DNA from: Schaalia dentiphila ATCC 17982
GTDB lineage: Bacteria; Actinomycetota; Actinomycetes; Actinomycetales; Actinomycetaceae
DNA: 64,000 nucleotides
Assembly (NCBI RefSeq): GCF_000154225.1
Contig: NZ_DS264586.1
Coordinates: forward strand, 278,527 to 342,526
Direction of reading: 5' to 3'
Each line of letters starts with the position of its first letter. Position 1 is the stretch's first letter. The translations under genes and the position numbers were made by a program. The notes below the pieces were generated by a model that was not told the DNA's origin, made no database searches, and worked only from the letters and a program-made list of their open reading frames with translations. Positions 27,659 through 38,931 of the stretch are shown here, in pieces.

Positions 27659-28828
27659 ATGTCTTTGCCCTTCGGTTCCTCCCAGCGTTCCACGATCGGT
27701 GTCGAGTGGGAGCTCCAGCTCGTCGACCGCGACTCCCACGACCTGCGTCAGAGCGCGGACGCGATCATTGACCGCTCCACGACCGACGGGAAGCTCTACC
27801 CGGGCGTCCACCGCGAGATGCTGCTGAACACGATCGAGGTCGTCTCCAAGCCGCGTTCAACCGTCGCCGAGTGCATGGCCGACCTGATGGACTGCGTCGA
27901 CTATCTGACCCCCCTGGCCTCGGACCTGCGCATCGACTTGGCCACCGCCGGTACACACCCCTTCGCGCGCCCGGGCCGCCAGCGCGTCACCGACTCGGAG
28001 CGCTACGCACAGCTGGTGGAGCGCACCGCCTACTGGGGACACCAGATGCTTCTGTACGGCGTCCACGTGCACGTCGGCGTCGAAGACCGAGCGAAGATCC
28101 TCCCGATCCAGGCCGCCCTCACCGCCCACCTGGGCCACCTGCAGGCTATCTCTGCGTCCTCCCCCTTCTGGGCGGGCGAAGACACGGGCTACGCGTCCAA
28201 CCGCGCGATGGTCTTCCAGCAGCTGCCCACCGCCGGCATCCCGCGCCAGTTCGCAACGTGGGAGGATCTCGAGGCCTACACGGATGACATGATCCGCACG
28301 GGCGTCATCGAGGGCTTCGACGAGGTCCGCTGGGACATCCGCCCCTCTCCGACCTTCGGCACGATCGAGAACCGCGTGTACGACGCTGCGACGAACGCGA
28401 CCGAGGTCGCCACCTTCGCAGCCTTCACCCACGTCCTCGTCGAGCACTTCTCGCGCTTGTACGACGCGGGCGAGCCGCTTCCCTCCCTGCCGGATTGGTT
28501 CGTCGCCGAGAACAAGTGGCGCTCGGCGCGCTACGGCATGGACGCGACCCTCATCATCTCGCGCGACGGCACGACCGAGAGCGCGCGCGATGGCATCGCG
28601 CGACTGAAGGAAGAGTTGGCCCCCGTGGCCACCGACCTGAACTGTGCGCGCGAGTTCGCAGGCCTGGAGACGATCCTGACGATCGGCGCCTCCTACGAGC
28701 GCCAGCGGGCCGTTGCGGCAGCCGCGCGACCCGGCCAGGGCCTCGACGCGGTCGTGGACCTCATGCGCGCGGAGATGAGCGCGGGGCGCCCCCTGGCTCT
28801 CGCCGAGTTCGCAACCCTGAACGTCTGA
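27659..28828 (+). CDS. YbdK-type carboxylate-amine ligase / glutamate-cysteine ligase family 2
   Basis: The 389-residue protein belongs to the GCS2/YbdK group of ATP-dependent carboxylate-amine ligases. It opens with STIGVEWELQLVD, where the glutamates bind metal. It has NTIEVVSKPRSTV, THPFARPGRQRVTDSERY, the GVHVHVGVEDRAK strand and FGTIENRVYDA. Some members show weak glutamate-cysteine ligase activity; the true substrate is often unknown. The ATG at 27659 has AAAGGA upstream. A terminator follows at 28840. It lies 65 bases after the THUMP-like methyltransferase and may have its own promoter, since CACAAT occurs at 27627-27632. Confidence 0.85.
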   Translation: MSLPFGSSQRSTIGVEWELQLVDRDSHDLRQSADAIIDRSTTDGKLYPGVHREMLLNTIEVVSKPRSTVAECMADLMDCVDYLTPLASDLRIDLATAGTHPFARPGRQRVTDSERYAQLVERTAYWGHQMLLYGVHVHVGVEDRAKILPIQAALTAHLGHLQAISASSPFWAGEDTGYASNRAMVFQQLPTAGIPRQFATWEDLEAYTDDMIRTGVIEGFDEVRWDIRPSPTFGTIENRVYDAATNATEVATFAAFTHVLVEHFSRLYDAGEPLPSLPDWFVAENKWRSARYGMDATLIISRDGTTESARDGIARLKEELAPVATDLNCAREFAGLETILTIGASYERQRAVAAAARPGQGLDAVVDLMRAEMSAGRPLALAEFATLNV

Positions 28829-28839
28829 CTCCGTCGCAG

Positions 28840-28873
28840 CAGTGCCCCGCGTCTTCACCGGTGCGGGGCACTG
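28840..28873 (+). terminator. Terminator after the YbdK-type gene
   Basis: CAGTGCCCCGC and GCGGGGCACTG form a perfect 11-base stem with a 12-base loop. Confidence 0.7.
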
Positions 28874-28974
28874 TCGCCATTCTCATACTCTTTGAGATTG
28901 CTTTCAGCTGACTTTCAGAATGCCGCCGTATCCTTGATGTAGCTCGAAAACTGACGCTGAGAGGACACTCGCCC

Positions 28975-31638
28975 GTGGTGCAGGAAGCAACACAGTCACC
29001 GGAATCCGAGGGCGCACCATCCGCGCTGGTCAGGATCGCTTCCCCCGTCGGGGCAACCCTGCAGACTGTGTGGCTATTGCTTTCCTCGCTGGCCCACCTC
29101 ACCATCCGCTGGCTGTCACGATGCCCAGCTACCGCCGTCCTTACGGTTGCCCTGACGATCGTGTCGGCGACCTACTGGGTGTGGCGCGATCAATTCACGG
29201 CCCTCGAGGCCGACCCGTCCAGCCCCCATTGGTGGTCGGTTCTCTCCTCCGTCGGCGCGGTGCCCGGAAACTTCATCGCCACCGCCGTGCTCGGCATCGT
29301 CACGATGATCATTGCGGGCGGTGCTGCGGAGCGACACCTGGGCACACGCGCATGGGTGGCCGCAGCTGCCTCCGGCCAGGTCGTCGGCGTCGCTGCCACC
29401 TGGTTGACACTCCCCCTGCTCACCAGGGTGTTCTCCATGTGGGGGCAGACGATCGATGCGGGGAGCCTGTGGGGCACGAGCCTCATCCTCGTCGCCCTCG
29501 TGGGCGCCGCAGCGCAGTCACTGGCCTCTCACTGGCGCTGGCGCGCTCGTTTCCTCCTCATCGGAATCCTCATCCTGTCGGCCGCGATCCTGGGATCTGC
29601 GATCTCGTATGCGCGCGTGTGGTCACTCCTCGCGGGCATGGTCGCCGCGCGCCTGGCTGGGGTTCGCGGCGCACGCAGCGATTCCGGAAACGACATCACG
29701 ATCGGACGTCAGCTCGCCTCCGTCGCCGCCCTGTGCTGGGCCTGCGCTGCGGCGCTGACAGTTGTTTCTTCGGCCCCCGAGGGACCGCTCGCTCAGATGC
29801 GCTGGTCGCTGGGCCCCGCGTGGTGGCTTGAGGGGCGTACGGGTGTCATCACAACTCTCCTGTGTCTGGCCCCGATCACGCTCCAGCTGATCTTCGCCTA
29901 CGGGCTGCGCAAGGGCAGGCGCGCCGCCTACTTCGGCACTCTCATTCTCCAGCTGATCCTCGGCCTATCAACAGTCGCTGCGACGGGTGTTGCTCTCGCC
30001 CAGGGCGCCGACGAGGACGGGATGGCCAGGCCCGAGCTCGTCACCACGGCCTCGCTCCTTCTCGTTCCGGTGATCCTCAACGCTGCCCTGTGCATCATCA
30101 CGTGGTGGGTGCGCCGCTCCTTCACGATTCACGCGGAGCCCTCCACGACCTCGACCCTACTGCGGCGCTGGCTGCTCCTCATGGTCGGCTGCGCGGGCGC
30201 GGTCCTCGTCCTCGGGTTCCTCACAAGCGACTCGTTCGTCCCCCTTGAAGCCCTCAACTCCGGCGAGGACCTGACCGTCACCGGCAACGCGACTCCCCTG
30301 CAGATCCTCCACGACTACACCCTCGCACTGCTCCCCACTGCGACCGCCTCAATCTTCGAGCCGTCCTTGGTTCCGATGACTCTCTTCGCCGAGGCACCCG
30401 TCCTGTGGGTGCCCCTCGTCGCCTGGGGCGGCACCCTCGCCATCATCCTGAGCGCGCTGCTCGCCCGGCCCCGTATCCCACTGTCCTCCCCGCTCGAGAG
30501 CCTCACCCCTCTCCTGCGCGCCCACGGAGCGGGCACCCTCGGATGGATGCAGACCTGGGAGGGGAACCAAGTGTGGGTGTCCCCTACCGGCGAGGCCGGG
30601 GTCGCCTACCGCGGGTCGGGCGGCGTCGCGCTGACGGTCACAGACTTGGTGTACGAGCCGGGCAAGGCCTCCGAGGCGATCGCGCTGTTCTCAGCCTTCG
30701 CCTCCGACTCGGGCCTGACCCCCGCGCTCTACTCGGTCCACGAGGAACTCGCGCAGGCCGCGTGCGAGGAGGGCTGGACGATCATACAGGTCGCCGAGGA
30801 GTCACTGCTGGACCTGCCCGGCCTCGCTTTCAGGGGCAAGGCCTACCAGGACGTGCGCACCGCCATGAACCACGCGTCCCGCGAGGGCGTCGAGGCCGTG
30901 TGGACTACCTGGGAGGAGTGCCCGGCGGGCTGGCGCGATCAGATCACCGTCATCTCCGATTCGTGGAGCTCCAACAAGGCCCTGCCCGAGATGAGCTTCA
31001 CGCTGGGCGGCGTGCCCGAACTCGCGGTCCCTGAGACGCGCATCCTGGTCGCCATCGATGAAGAGTCGACGATCCACGCCGTGACCTCGTGGTTGCCGAT
31101 CTACCGCGACGGAACCGTTGTCGGCCTGACCCTGGACGTCATGCGTCGGCGCACGACCGGGTGGCGTCCCGCGATCGAGTTCCTCATCGGCAAGGCCGCC
31201 CTGGCGGCGCAGGAAGAGGGGCTGGAGACCCTGTCCCTGTCGGGCGCTCCCCTGTCGCGCTCTGCCAATGACACCTCGACCTTTGGCCCCCTTACCGATG
31301 CGCTGGCCGCCATCATGGAGCCGCTCTACGGCTTCACCTCGCTGCACGCGTTCAAGCGCAAGTTCAAGCCTCGCACGCAGTCCCTGTACCTGGCGGTGCC
31401 GGAACCCGCATCCCTCGCAACAGTCGGACTGGCCATCTCACACGCCTACGTGCCCCACGTGTCCCCCGCGCAGACCCTCACGCTCGTCGCCTCAGTCGCC
31501 GGAGGCCTCGCCAAACTCGCCGCAAAAGGCGTCGGCGACCTGCGCTCGACGCGAGCGGCCGCCCGGGAGCGCGCGTCCGATGAGGACACACTCGCTGCCA
31601 CGGCCTCGTCCGATAGGGGCGGAAAGGAGCACCGATGA
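28975..31638 (+). CDS. MprF-like membrane protein with DUF2156 aminoacyl-lipid synthase domain
   Basis: The 887-residue protein has a polytopic N-terminal half (roughly ten or more hydrophobic segments, residues 20-500; the first part looks rhomboid-like). The C-terminal cytosolic domain (about 505-800) is of the DUF2156/LPG-synthase type, with double GNAT folds and GLTLDVMRRR, PAIEFLIGKAALAAQEEG, LSLSGAPLSR and LHAFKRKFKPR segments. Such domains transfer an amino acid from aminoacyl-tRNA to phosphatidylglycerol or diacylglycerol, lowering the membrane's negative charge. It starts at a GTG with GAGAGGA upstream. Its stop overlaps the esterase start as ATGA. The amino acid and lipid used are unknown. 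Confidence 0.83.
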   Translation: MVQEATQSPESEGAPSALVRIASPVGATLQTVWLLLSSLAHLTIRWLSRCPATAVLTVALTIVSATYWVWRDQFTALEADPSSPHWWSVLSSVGAVPGNFIATAVLGIVTMIIAGGAAERHLGTRAWVAAAASGQVVGVAATWLTLPLLTRVFSMWGQTIDAGSLWGTSLILVALVGAAAQSLASHWRWRARFLLIGILILSAAILGSAISYARVWSLLAGMVAARLAGVRGARSDSGNDITIGRQLASVAALCWACAAALTVVSSAPEGPLAQMRWSLGPAWWLEGRTGVITTLLCLAPITLQLIFAYGLRKGRRAAYFGTLILQLILGLSTVAATGVALAQGADEDGMARPELVTTASLLLVPVILNAALCIITWWVRRSFTIHAEPSTTSTLLRRWLLLMVGCAGAVLVLGFLTSDSFVPLEALNSGEDLTVTGNATPLQILHDYTLALLPTATASIFEPSLVPMTLFAEAPVLWVPLVAWGGTLAIILSALLARPRIPLSSPLESLTPLLRAHGAGTLGWMQTWEGNQVWVSPTGEAGVAYRGSGGVALTVTDLVYEPGKASEAIALFSAFASDSGLTPALYSVHEELAQAACEEGWTIIQVAEESLLDLPGLAFRGKAYQDVRTAMNHASREGVEAVWTTWEECPAGWRDQITVISDSWSSNKALPEMSFTLGGVPELAVPETRILVAIDEESTIHAVTSWLPIYRDGTVVGLTLDVMRRRTTGWRPAIEFLIGKAALAAQEEGLETLSLSGAPLSRSANDTSTFGPLTDALAAIMEPLYGFTSLHAFKRKFKPRTQSLYLAVPEPASLATVGLAISHAYVPHVSPAQTLTLVASVAGGLAKLAAKGVGDLRSTRAAARERASDEDTLAATASSDRGGKEHR

Positions 31639-33209
31639 GCGTTTTGGGAAGCATCCCCCTGACCTCGATCAAAACCCTGGTAGCGGTCGCCGTCCTTGCG
31701 GTTCTGTCTCTATTGGCAGGGGCGTCTCTGCTCGCGCGTTCGGCCCCCTCGCGCTGCCCGGGACGCACGAGGCGTTGGCTGGGACGCGCGGTCATCCTCC
31801 TCGTGCCCACGTTCCTTATCGCTTCCGCGGGGGCTCTCGTCTTCAATCGCTCGCTCGGCCTTGTGAAAACCAGCGGGGATCTAGCGAAACTCGCCCTGTT
31901 GTCCGTCGTAGGAACGACCGCCCAGTCCGGCGGCGAGGCCGACGTCAACGCGCAGTCCGCTGCCGTATCCGAATTGGACGCGACCTTCACGAAGACCGAG
32001 GACGGCATGCTCCAGACCACCTGGACCGGCCCGTCAAGCGGGATCACCCAGCCCGTCTTCGTTATCACCCCACGCGACTACTCCCCCAATGACGGCAAGA
32101 CCTATGCGGTCATCGAGCTTCTCCACGGCTACCCTGGCGGCCCCGACGGCACCATGCAGGGCGCGCAGGTGCAGGAAGCCCTGAACAACGCCATCGACGA
32201 GGGGATCATCCCGCCGACAATCATCGTCGGCCCCTCCCTCAACGTCGACGAAGAAGCCCACGACTGTGCCGACATCGAGGGGCGCCCCGCCGTCTACACG
32301 TGGGTGTCCCACGACGTCCCCGCGATGATCCGACACAACTTCCCCAATACGACGTCTAATCGAGACGCCTGGATGATCGGGGGTTTCTCCGCCGGCGCCT
32401 ACTGCGCGATCTGGACGGCCCTGCGCACGCCCGAAACCTACGGTGCCGCCGCCTCGCTGTCCGGTTACGACACTCAGATCGAGGGGCACATGACCAACCA
32501 GGGCGAGCAGTACCTGGCTGACAACACACTGTCAACCATGCTGGCTAATCGCACCCCCGACGGGATGCGCATCTACGCGATGGCCGCCGGCGACGACGCC
32601 GTTGGGGGCGCTTACACCGCTCTCAAGATGGCCTCAGCCGTCAAGGAACCCGACAGCGTTACCACGGACGTTCCCCCGAGCGGTGGGCACGCGGGCCCGC
32701 TGTGGCGCGAGCACATTCCGACAATGCTGGCGTGGTGGGGGTCCTCCGACCGGGTCTCCCGGGCCGTCGGCGCCACTTCGACGGCGGCGACCGCACAGTC
32801 CTCCGAGGCCAGCGCATCCATCGTACCGGTGACAACCGTGACCCACAAGGTCCGGCCGACCGCCCCGAACGGGTACCTGACGCTCGCACTCCTGATCGCC
32901 GGAGTGCTCGTCTCGCTCGCGCTCACGTGGCTTATCGCGCCGCGCTGGCAGCTGCGCCGTCACGAGGGCGACACCGACGACCATGCCGATCATCAACACC
33001 GGGCACGTCACCGCGCGCAGCGCTCGGGCCTGTTCACCTCTGTGCCGCGCCCCGCCCTCCGGGCACTCGGCTACCTAGCGCGTCTGATGTCCCTCGGGGC
33101 GGCCACGGTAAGCTCCGCGCTCCTCGTCGGCATTGCCGCCAACATGGCGGGCGGCTTCTACACCTCGTGGAGCTCGATCGCGCAGAGCTTCATGGACGGC
33201 CTACGCTAG
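31635..33209 (+). CDS. Membrane-anchored alpha/beta-hydrolase esterase (antigen-85/esterase D type)
   Basis: The 524-residue protein has two N-terminal membrane helices (about 13-35 and 50-70), an extracytoplasmic esterase domain with the nucleophile motif GGFSAGAYC and an upstream LLHGYPGG oxyanion-type segment, a catalytic-type histidine in PSGGHAGPLW, and two C-terminal hydrophobic helices. It overlaps the MprF-like gene by four bases. In Enterococcus and Corynebacterium, aminoacyl-lipid synthases are paired with a hydrolase (AhyD) that removes the amino acid again. By analogy this protein may be that hydrolase; a mycolyl-like transferase or general esterase is the alternative. Confidence 0.78.
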   Translation: MSVLGSIPLTSIKTLVAVAVLAVLSLLAGASLLARSAPSRCPGRTRRWLGRAVILLVPTFLIASAGALVFNRSLGLVKTSGDLAKLALLSVVGTTAQSGGEADVNAQSAAVSELDATFTKTEDGMLQTTWTGPSSGITQPVFVITPRDYSPNDGKTYAVIELLHGYPGGPDGTMQGAQVQEALNNAIDEGIIPPTIIVGPSLNVDEEAHDCADIEGRPAVYTWVSHDVPAMIRHNFPNTTSNRDAWMIGGFSAGAYCAIWTALRTPETYGAAASLSGYDTQIEGHMTNQGEQYLADNTLSTMLANRTPDGMRIYAMAAGDDAVGGAYTALKMASAVKEPDSVTTDVPPSGGHAGPLWREHIPTMLAWWGSSDRVSRAVGATSTAATAQSSEASASIVPVTTVTHKVRPTAPNGYLTLALLIAGVLVSLALTWLIAPRWQLRRHEGDTDDHADHQHRARHRAQRSGLFTSVPRPALRALGYLARLMSLGAATVSSALLVGIAANMAGGFYTSWSSIAQSFMDGLR

Positions 33210-33224
33210 GCCCGCGCGCCGCTC

Positions 33225-34280
<1,056 letters not shown>

Positions 34281-34359
34281 ACCCCCAGTTTAATCCGCGC
34301 ATGGGGGCGGCGCCGCACGCGCGTGGCGCGCAGGTCCGTCGCGTGCAGTCGGCGTCGAT

Positions 34360-34596
34360 CTAATCGCGAGAACGCGTGTTCGCGATGAACATCGAGACGC
34401 CCGCAACCGCGAAGACCAGCAGGCTCCAGGGGAACAGCGAATCTGCGATCGGCTTGATCTGGGGGGAGCCAAAGAGCATACCCAGGAGCAGGAGGATCGA
34501 CAGAATCGCGAAGGCGATCATCGCCGTGATGCCGACGGTCGCGCTGACCCAGTAGCGGCGCGTATGCGTGTTCGGACCGGTTTCATCAAATTGCAT
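34360..34596 (-). CDS. Small membrane protein, two predicted transmembrane helices
   Basis: The 78-residue protein has a polar N-terminus, two hydrophobic segments (about residues 20-43 and 53-72) and a short basic tail. A good Shine-Dalgarno sequence, GAGAGGAG, lies upstream of the ATG, which supports it as a real gene. It is not a family I recognise. It lies directly upstream of tsaD, 79 bases away on the same strand, but tsaD seems to have its own start. Confidence 0.6.
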   Translation of the reverse strand: MQFDETGPNTHTRRYWVSATVGITAMIAFAILSILLLLGMLFGSPQIKPIADSLFPWSLLVFAVAGVSMFIANTRSRD

Positions 34597-34743
34597 GGCG
34601 TGCTCCTCTCTGAGCCAATGATGCCTCCATGATACGACGACAACCGCACCGTCATGCGCATTTTGCGTGCGATAGGGCGGCTGTCTCGCCGCGTCATCGC
34701 ACTGCTATGACATCACTGTGCCACCACGTTTGCTCCCCATGAA

Positions 34744-34783
34744 CGCGGGAGGGCCCGGCGCCTGCGCGCCGGGCCCTCCCGCG
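34744..34783 (-). terminator. Terminator of the sdhCAB operon
   Basis: Perfect 18-base arms (CGCGGGAGGGCCCGGCGC and its complement) with a 4-base loop lie 17 bases beyond the sdhB stop codon. Confidence 0.8.
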
Positions 34784-34800
34784 AGGCCACTCCAGCCGAA

Positions 34801-35544
34801 TCAGACGCCCTTGAAGGCAGCCTTGCCGAGCTGGCGATTGAGGTTTGCGATCACGTCAAGCGGGATCTGCTTCGGGCAGACCTCAGCACACTCGCCGATG
34901 TTCGAGCAGGAGCCGAAGCCCTCCTCGTCCATCTGGTTGAGCATGTTGACGACACGCTTGTAGTTCTCGGGCTTACCCTGCGGGAGCAGGCCGAGGTGCG
35001 TGACCTTCGCCGAGGTGAAGAGCATCGCGGAGGCGTTCGGGCAGGCAGCCACGCACGCACCACAGCCGATGCACGCGGCGGCCTCGAACGCGCGATCCGC
35101 GTCCTGCTTCGGGACCGGGGTCGCGTGCGCGTCGGGGGCTGCACCCGTGTTCACGGAGATGTAGCCGCCGGCCTGGATGATGCGATCCAGGGCGCTGCGG
35201 TTGACCACGAGGTCCTTGATGATCGGGAAGCCCGATGCGCGCCACGGCTCGATCGTGATGACGTCACCATCGTTGAAGGAACGCATGTGCAGCTGGCAGG
35301 TCGTGGTGACCTCCGGGCCGTGAGCGATACCGTTGATGACGATGCCACACTGACCGCAGATGCCCTCGCGGCAGTCGGAGTCGAAGGCGATGGGTTCCTC
35401 GCCGCGTGCGAAGAGCTCTTCGTTCAGGACGTCGAGCATCTCCAGGAACGAGGACTCTTCCGAGATTCCCTTCACCTGGTATTCATGAATTGCGCCCTTG
35501 TCTTCGGGACCGTTTTGGCGCCAGATCCTCAGTGTCAGGTTCAC
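34801..35544 (-). CDS. sdhB: Succinate dehydrogenase / fumarate reductase iron-sulfur subunit
   Basis: The 247-residue subunit carries electrons from the flavoprotein to the membrane quinone. The [2Fe-2S] site is [10 protein letters not shown] with a later cysteine near TTTCQLHM. The [4Fe-4S] and [3Fe-4S] sites are [12 protein letters not shown] and [12 protein letters not shown]. It starts at a GTG that overlaps the sdhA stop as GTGA, because the family N-terminus ([16 protein letters not shown]) begins there. More distal in-frame codons read into sdhA and are rejected. It is last in sdhC-sdhA-sdhB. Confidence 0.95.
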   Translation of the reverse strand: MNLTLRIWRQNGPEDKGAIHEYQVKGISEESSFLEMLDVLNEELFARGEEPIAFDSDCREGICGQCGIVINGIAHGPEVTTTCQLHMRSFNDGDVITIEPWRASGFPIIKDLVVNRSALDRIIQAGGYISVNTGAAPDAHATPVPKQDADRAFEAAACIGCGACVAACPNASAMLFTSAKVTHLGLLPQGKPENYKRVVNMLNQMDEEGFGSCSNIGECAEVCPKQIPLDVIANLNRQLGKAAFKGV

Positions 35545-37520
35545 TTGTAGCTCCGCTGCTTCAGCTCGATGTCGTTGTAAATCAGGTCTTCCTTGTGGAG
35601 GATCGGGGGCTCGCCTTCGCCAGCGTATTCCCAAGCCGCCACGTACAGGAACTTGTCGTCGTGACGCAGGGCCTCGCCCTCGGGAGTCTGGGACTCCGCG
35701 CGGAAGTGGCCGCCACACGACTCTTCGCGGTGCAGCGCGTCGATGCACATGAGCTCGCCCAGCTCCATAAAGTCGGCGACGCGGCCGGCCTTCTCGAGGG
35801 ACTGGTTGAGTTCACCGATCGACTTGCCGGGAACGCGAACGTTCTTCCAGTAGTCGGCACGCAGCTCGCGGATCATACCGATGGCCTTCTTGAGGCCTTC
35901 CTCGGTACGCTCCATGCCGCAGTACTCCCACATGATCTTGCCCAGCTCCTTATGGAACGAGTCCACGGAGCGGGTGCCGTTGATCGACATGAGGGTGTCG
36001 ATACGGCCCTGAGCCGACTCGAGAGCTTCCTTCACCGAAGGCGAGTTCTCGTCCAGCTTGGGCAGGTGGAAGCAGTGCGCCAGGTAGTCGTTGATCGTGT
36101 TGGGCAGGACGAAGTAGCCGTCCGACAGGCCCTGCATGAGTGCCGAGGCACCCAGGCGGTTCGCGCCGTGATCGGAGAAGTTCGCCTCGCCGGCCACGTA
36201 CAGACCGGGCAGGTTCGACTCGAGGTCGTAGTCAACCCACAGGCCACCCATGGTGTAGTGGACGGCCGGGTAGATGCGCATCGGCACCTCGTAGGGGTTA
36301 TCGCCCGTGATGCGCTCGTACATGTCGAAGAGGTTGCCGTACTTGGCTGACACTGCGGCCAGGCCCATACGGTTGATCGCGTCGGAGAAGTCGAGGTAGA
36401 CGCCGCGGGCGACACCGTCGATCTTCGGGCCGACGCCGCGGCCCTCGTCGCACATGTTCTTGGCCTGACGCGACGCGATGTCGCGCGGCACGAGGTTACC
36501 GAAGGAGGGGTAGATGCGCTCCAGGTAGTAGTCGCGATCCTCTTCGGGGATCTGACGCGGGTCCTTCTCGCAGTCCTCAGCGCGCTTGGGAACCCAGATA
36601 CGGCCGTCGTTACGCAGCGACTCCGACATGAGGGTCAGCTTCGACTGCTGGTCGCCGTGCTGGGGGATGCACGTGGGGTGGATCTGCGTGAAGCAGGGGT
36701 TGCCGAAGTAGGCGCCCTTGCGGTACGCACGCCAGATAGCGGTCGCGTTGCAGCCCATCGCGTTGGTGGACAGGAAGAACACGTTGCCGTAGCCGCCGGT
36801 GGCCAGGACGACCGCGTCTGCGACGAAGGTCTCGAGCTTGCCGGTGGACATGTCGCGGGCGATAATGCCGCGCGCCTTGCCCTCGTCGACGATGAGCTCG
36901 ACCATCTCGTGGCGGGCGTATTCCTTGACGGTGCCGGCCGCGACCTGACGCTCGAGCGCCTGGTAGGCGCCGATCAGCAGCTGCTGACCCGTCTGGCCGC
37001 GCGCGTAGAACGTGCGGGACACCTGCACGCCACCGAAGGAGCGGTTGTCGAGGAGGCCGCCGTACTCTCGGGCGAAGGGGACGCCCTGTGCGACGCACTG
37101 GTCGATGATGTTGGCGCTGACCTCGGCGAGGCGGTAGACGTTGTCCTCACGAGCGCGGTAGTCGCCGCCCTTGACCGTGTCGTAGAAGAGACGATAGACG
37201 GAGTCATTGTCGTTGCGGTAGTTCTTCGCGGCGTTGATACCACCCTGCGCGGCGATGGAGTGCGCGCGGCGGGCGGAGTCCTGGTAGAAGAAGCAGTCGA
37301 CGTTGTAGCCCATTTCGCCGAGCGAGGCGGCGGCAGCACCGCCCGCGAGGCCGGAGCCGACGATGATGACGCGCAGCTTACGGCGGTTGGCGGGGTTGAC
37401 CAGCGCGGCACTGAACTTACGCTGTTCCCAGCGCTGCGCGATCGGGACGTCGTGGGGGGCCTTCGTGTCGGCGATCTTCTCGCCTTCACGGTAGAGGCCG
37501 TGGATGAGTGTATCGGTCAT
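35541..37520 (-). CDS. sdhA: Succinate dehydrogenase / fumarate reductase flavoprotein subunit
   Basis: The 659-residue protein is the FAD subunit that interconverts succinate and fumarate. It has the dinucleotide fold [25 protein letters not shown] region, the covalent-FAD histidine in [17 protein letters not shown], the substrate-site HPTCIP and [12 protein letters not shown], and the C-terminal capping residues in ADYWKN. Its length and single cytochrome b partner fit the type B (Bacillus/Wolinella-like) enzymes that use menaquinone. The ATG at 37520 follows sdhC by 16 bases. The direction of the reaction in the cell cannot be decided from sequence. Confidence 0.96.
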   Translation of the reverse strand: MTDTLIHGLYREGEKIADTKAPHDVPIAQRWEQRKFSAALVNPANRRKLRVIIVGSGLAGGAAAASLGEMGYNVDCFFYQDSARRAHSIAAQGGINAAKNYRNDNDSVYRLFYDTVKGGDYRAREDNVYRLAEVSANIIDQCVAQGVPFAREYGGLLDNRSFGGVQVSRTFYARGQTGQQLLIGAYQALERQVAAGTVKEYARHEMVELIVDEGKARGIIARDMSTGKLETFVADAVVLATGGYGNVFFLSTNAMGCNATAIWRAYRKGAYFGNPCFTQIHPTCIPQHGDQQSKLTLMSESLRNDGRIWVPKRAEDCEKDPRQIPEEDRDYYLERIYPSFGNLVPRDIASRQAKNMCDEGRGVGPKIDGVARGVYLDFSDAINRMGLAAVSAKYGNLFDMYERITGDNPYEVPMRIYPAVHYTMGGLWVDYDLESNLPGLYVAGEANFSDHGANRLGASALMQGLSDGYFVLPNTINDYLAHCFHLPKLDENSPSVKEALESAQGRIDTLMSINGTRSVDSFHKELGKIMWEYCGMERTEEGLKKAIGMIRELRADYWKNVRVPGKSIGELNQSLEKAGRVADFMELGELMCIDALHREESCGGHFRAESQTPEGEALRHDDKFLYVAAWEYAGEGEPPILHKEDLIYNDIELKQRSYK

Positions 37521-37536
37521 GATTGCGTGCCCTTCC

Positions 37537-38250
37537 TCAGTGGATCAAGCCGGTGACGATGGCGACGGGCGGGGCCATGAACATCACGAAGATGACCAGA
37601 CCGACCAGGCCCGAGAGGAGAACCAGCGGCTTGCGGGTCGCGTTACGCACCCACCCGAGCGACTGGAACATGGACCAGAAGCCGTGGGAGACGTGGATGC
37701 AGGCGCAGCCGACGAACACGGCGTAGAGGATCACCAGGACCGGCGACTGGAAGGAAGCAACCATACGGGCGTAGGGCGTGGTGACGTCAGCGCCGAAGTT
37801 CGCGACCTTCGCAGGCAGGCTCACGGTGGTGAAGTGAGCGATGTGGAAGATCAGGATCAGCAGAATGAGAACACCGCTCATACGCATCGTGCGAGCCGCG
37901 TAGGAGTCCGAGACGGACTTCTTGACGACGTAGCGGGTGGAGCGAGCGCGACGCGAACGCTTCCAGGTGTAGGCGGCGGCCCACAGGTGGATGATGAGCA
38001 TCAGCACCATGGCGGCGCGGAATACCCAGATGAATCCGCCGTGCGGGAAGATCGGCACGAAAGCCTCTTCATGCAGCCAGTGCGCGTAGTCGTTGTAGAC
38101 CTCCGCGCCCAGGAACATCTTGAGGTTGCCGTAGGAGTGGAACAGCAAGAAGAAAACGAAAACGAAGCCCGAGACGGCCATCAGCTGCTTAATAAAGACG
38201 CTGGTGGTCCACGCGCGGCGCTTCTTCGTTGCGACATTTTGAGTGGCCAT
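37537..38250 (-). CDS. sdhC: Succinate dehydrogenase cytochrome b subunit (type B, single subunit)
   Basis: The 237-residue protein has five hydrophobic segments, as in the single-chain dihaem cytochrome b of type B enzymes. Histidines in or next to helices ([44 protein letters not shown]) are haem ligand candidates. It anchors SdhAB and passes electrons to menaquinone. The ATG at 38250 begins [12 protein letters not shown]. The long upstream in-frame extension has no membrane or domain features. TATGCT (38257-38262) lies six bases before the ATG, so a leaderless start is likely. Confidence 0.93.
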   Translation of the reverse strand: MATQNVATKKRRAWTTSVFIKQLMAVSGFVFVFFLLFHSYGNLKMFLGAEVYNDYAHWLHEEAFVPIFPHGGFIWVFRAAMVLMLIIHLWAAAYTWKRSRRARSTRYVVKKSVSDSYAARTMRMSGVLILLILIFHIAHFTTVSLPAKVANFGADVTTPYARMVASFQSPVLVILYAVFVGCACIHVSHGFWSMFQSLGWVRNATRKPLVLLSGLVGLVIFVMFMAPPVAIVTGLIH

Positions 38251-38481
38251 GCCATGAGCATATCGACGCTTTTCCTCCGCTTCGTAGGACCATGGCACGA
38301 GGCCGCCCGCGAAGGATCTCGACACGGTGTCATTTTCGGCCATTTTCCGCGGTAATCTCGGGCAGCTTGAGCCGCTATCGCGAGGATAACACCTAGGACC
38401 ATCGACCCTGCAAACGGGGGTAAACAGACACGAATTTTGATACACCAACCATACCTATTTAGTGGCGGTTGTCGCATCGCC
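38251..38481. other. Intergenic region between sdhC and rimI
   Basis: This 231-base stretch contains the sdhC control region. No additional gene or RNA was recognised. It is the separation between the sdh operon and the end of the alr-tsaE-tsaB-rimI cluster. Confidence 0.5.
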
Positions 38482-38931
38482 TCAGATCAGGGGCGCCCTC
38501 ATCTCGACGGCCTCTTCGACGGGGTTACGAAAGTAGCCCGGACGACGCCCGATTTCAACGAAACCTCGGGACTCGTACAAGCCGATGGCCCCCTTATTGG
38601 AGGGGCGCACGTCGAGGAAGACCTCGCGCGCTCCAGCCTCGCGCGACCACTCCAGGAGGGCATCCAGGATGGCCGAGCCGATGCCTCGCCCCCGCGCATG
38701 GGCGCGCACGCCGATGGTCATGACGTCGGCCTGGTCTCCACCGACCTTGACTCCGCCGTATCCGGCGACATCGCCGGACTCATCCGTGGCGATCAAATAG
38801 CGCGAAGCCGGGGACGAGAGTTCCTCGGCGATCATGTAGGGGGTCCAGGGGTCCTCGGCGAACACCTCGGCCTCGAGGGCGGCGAAGAGTTCGAGGTCGC
38901 CCGGCCCCGCGACGCGCAGCGTGGCGTTCAC
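38482..38931 (-). CDS. rimI: Ribosomal-protein S18 alanine N-acetyltransferase
   Basis: The 149-residue GNAT protein has the acetyl-CoA loop ARGRGIGSAIL and the C-terminal NKGAIGLYESRGF segment typical of RimI. It acetylates N-termini of S18 and sometimes other proteins. Its start overlaps the tsaB stop by four bases, and tsaB-rimI linkage is a common arrangement, which supports the assignment over a generic GNAT. It ends the alr-tsaE-tsaB-rimI run. Confidence 0.9.
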   Translation of the reverse strand: MNATLRVAGPGDLELFAALEAEVFAEDPWTPYMIAEELSSPASRYLIATDESGDVAGYGGVKVGGDQADVMTIGVRAHARGRGIGSAILDALLEWSREAGAREVFLDVRPSNKGAIGLYESRGFVEIGRRPGYFRNPVEEAVEMRAPLI

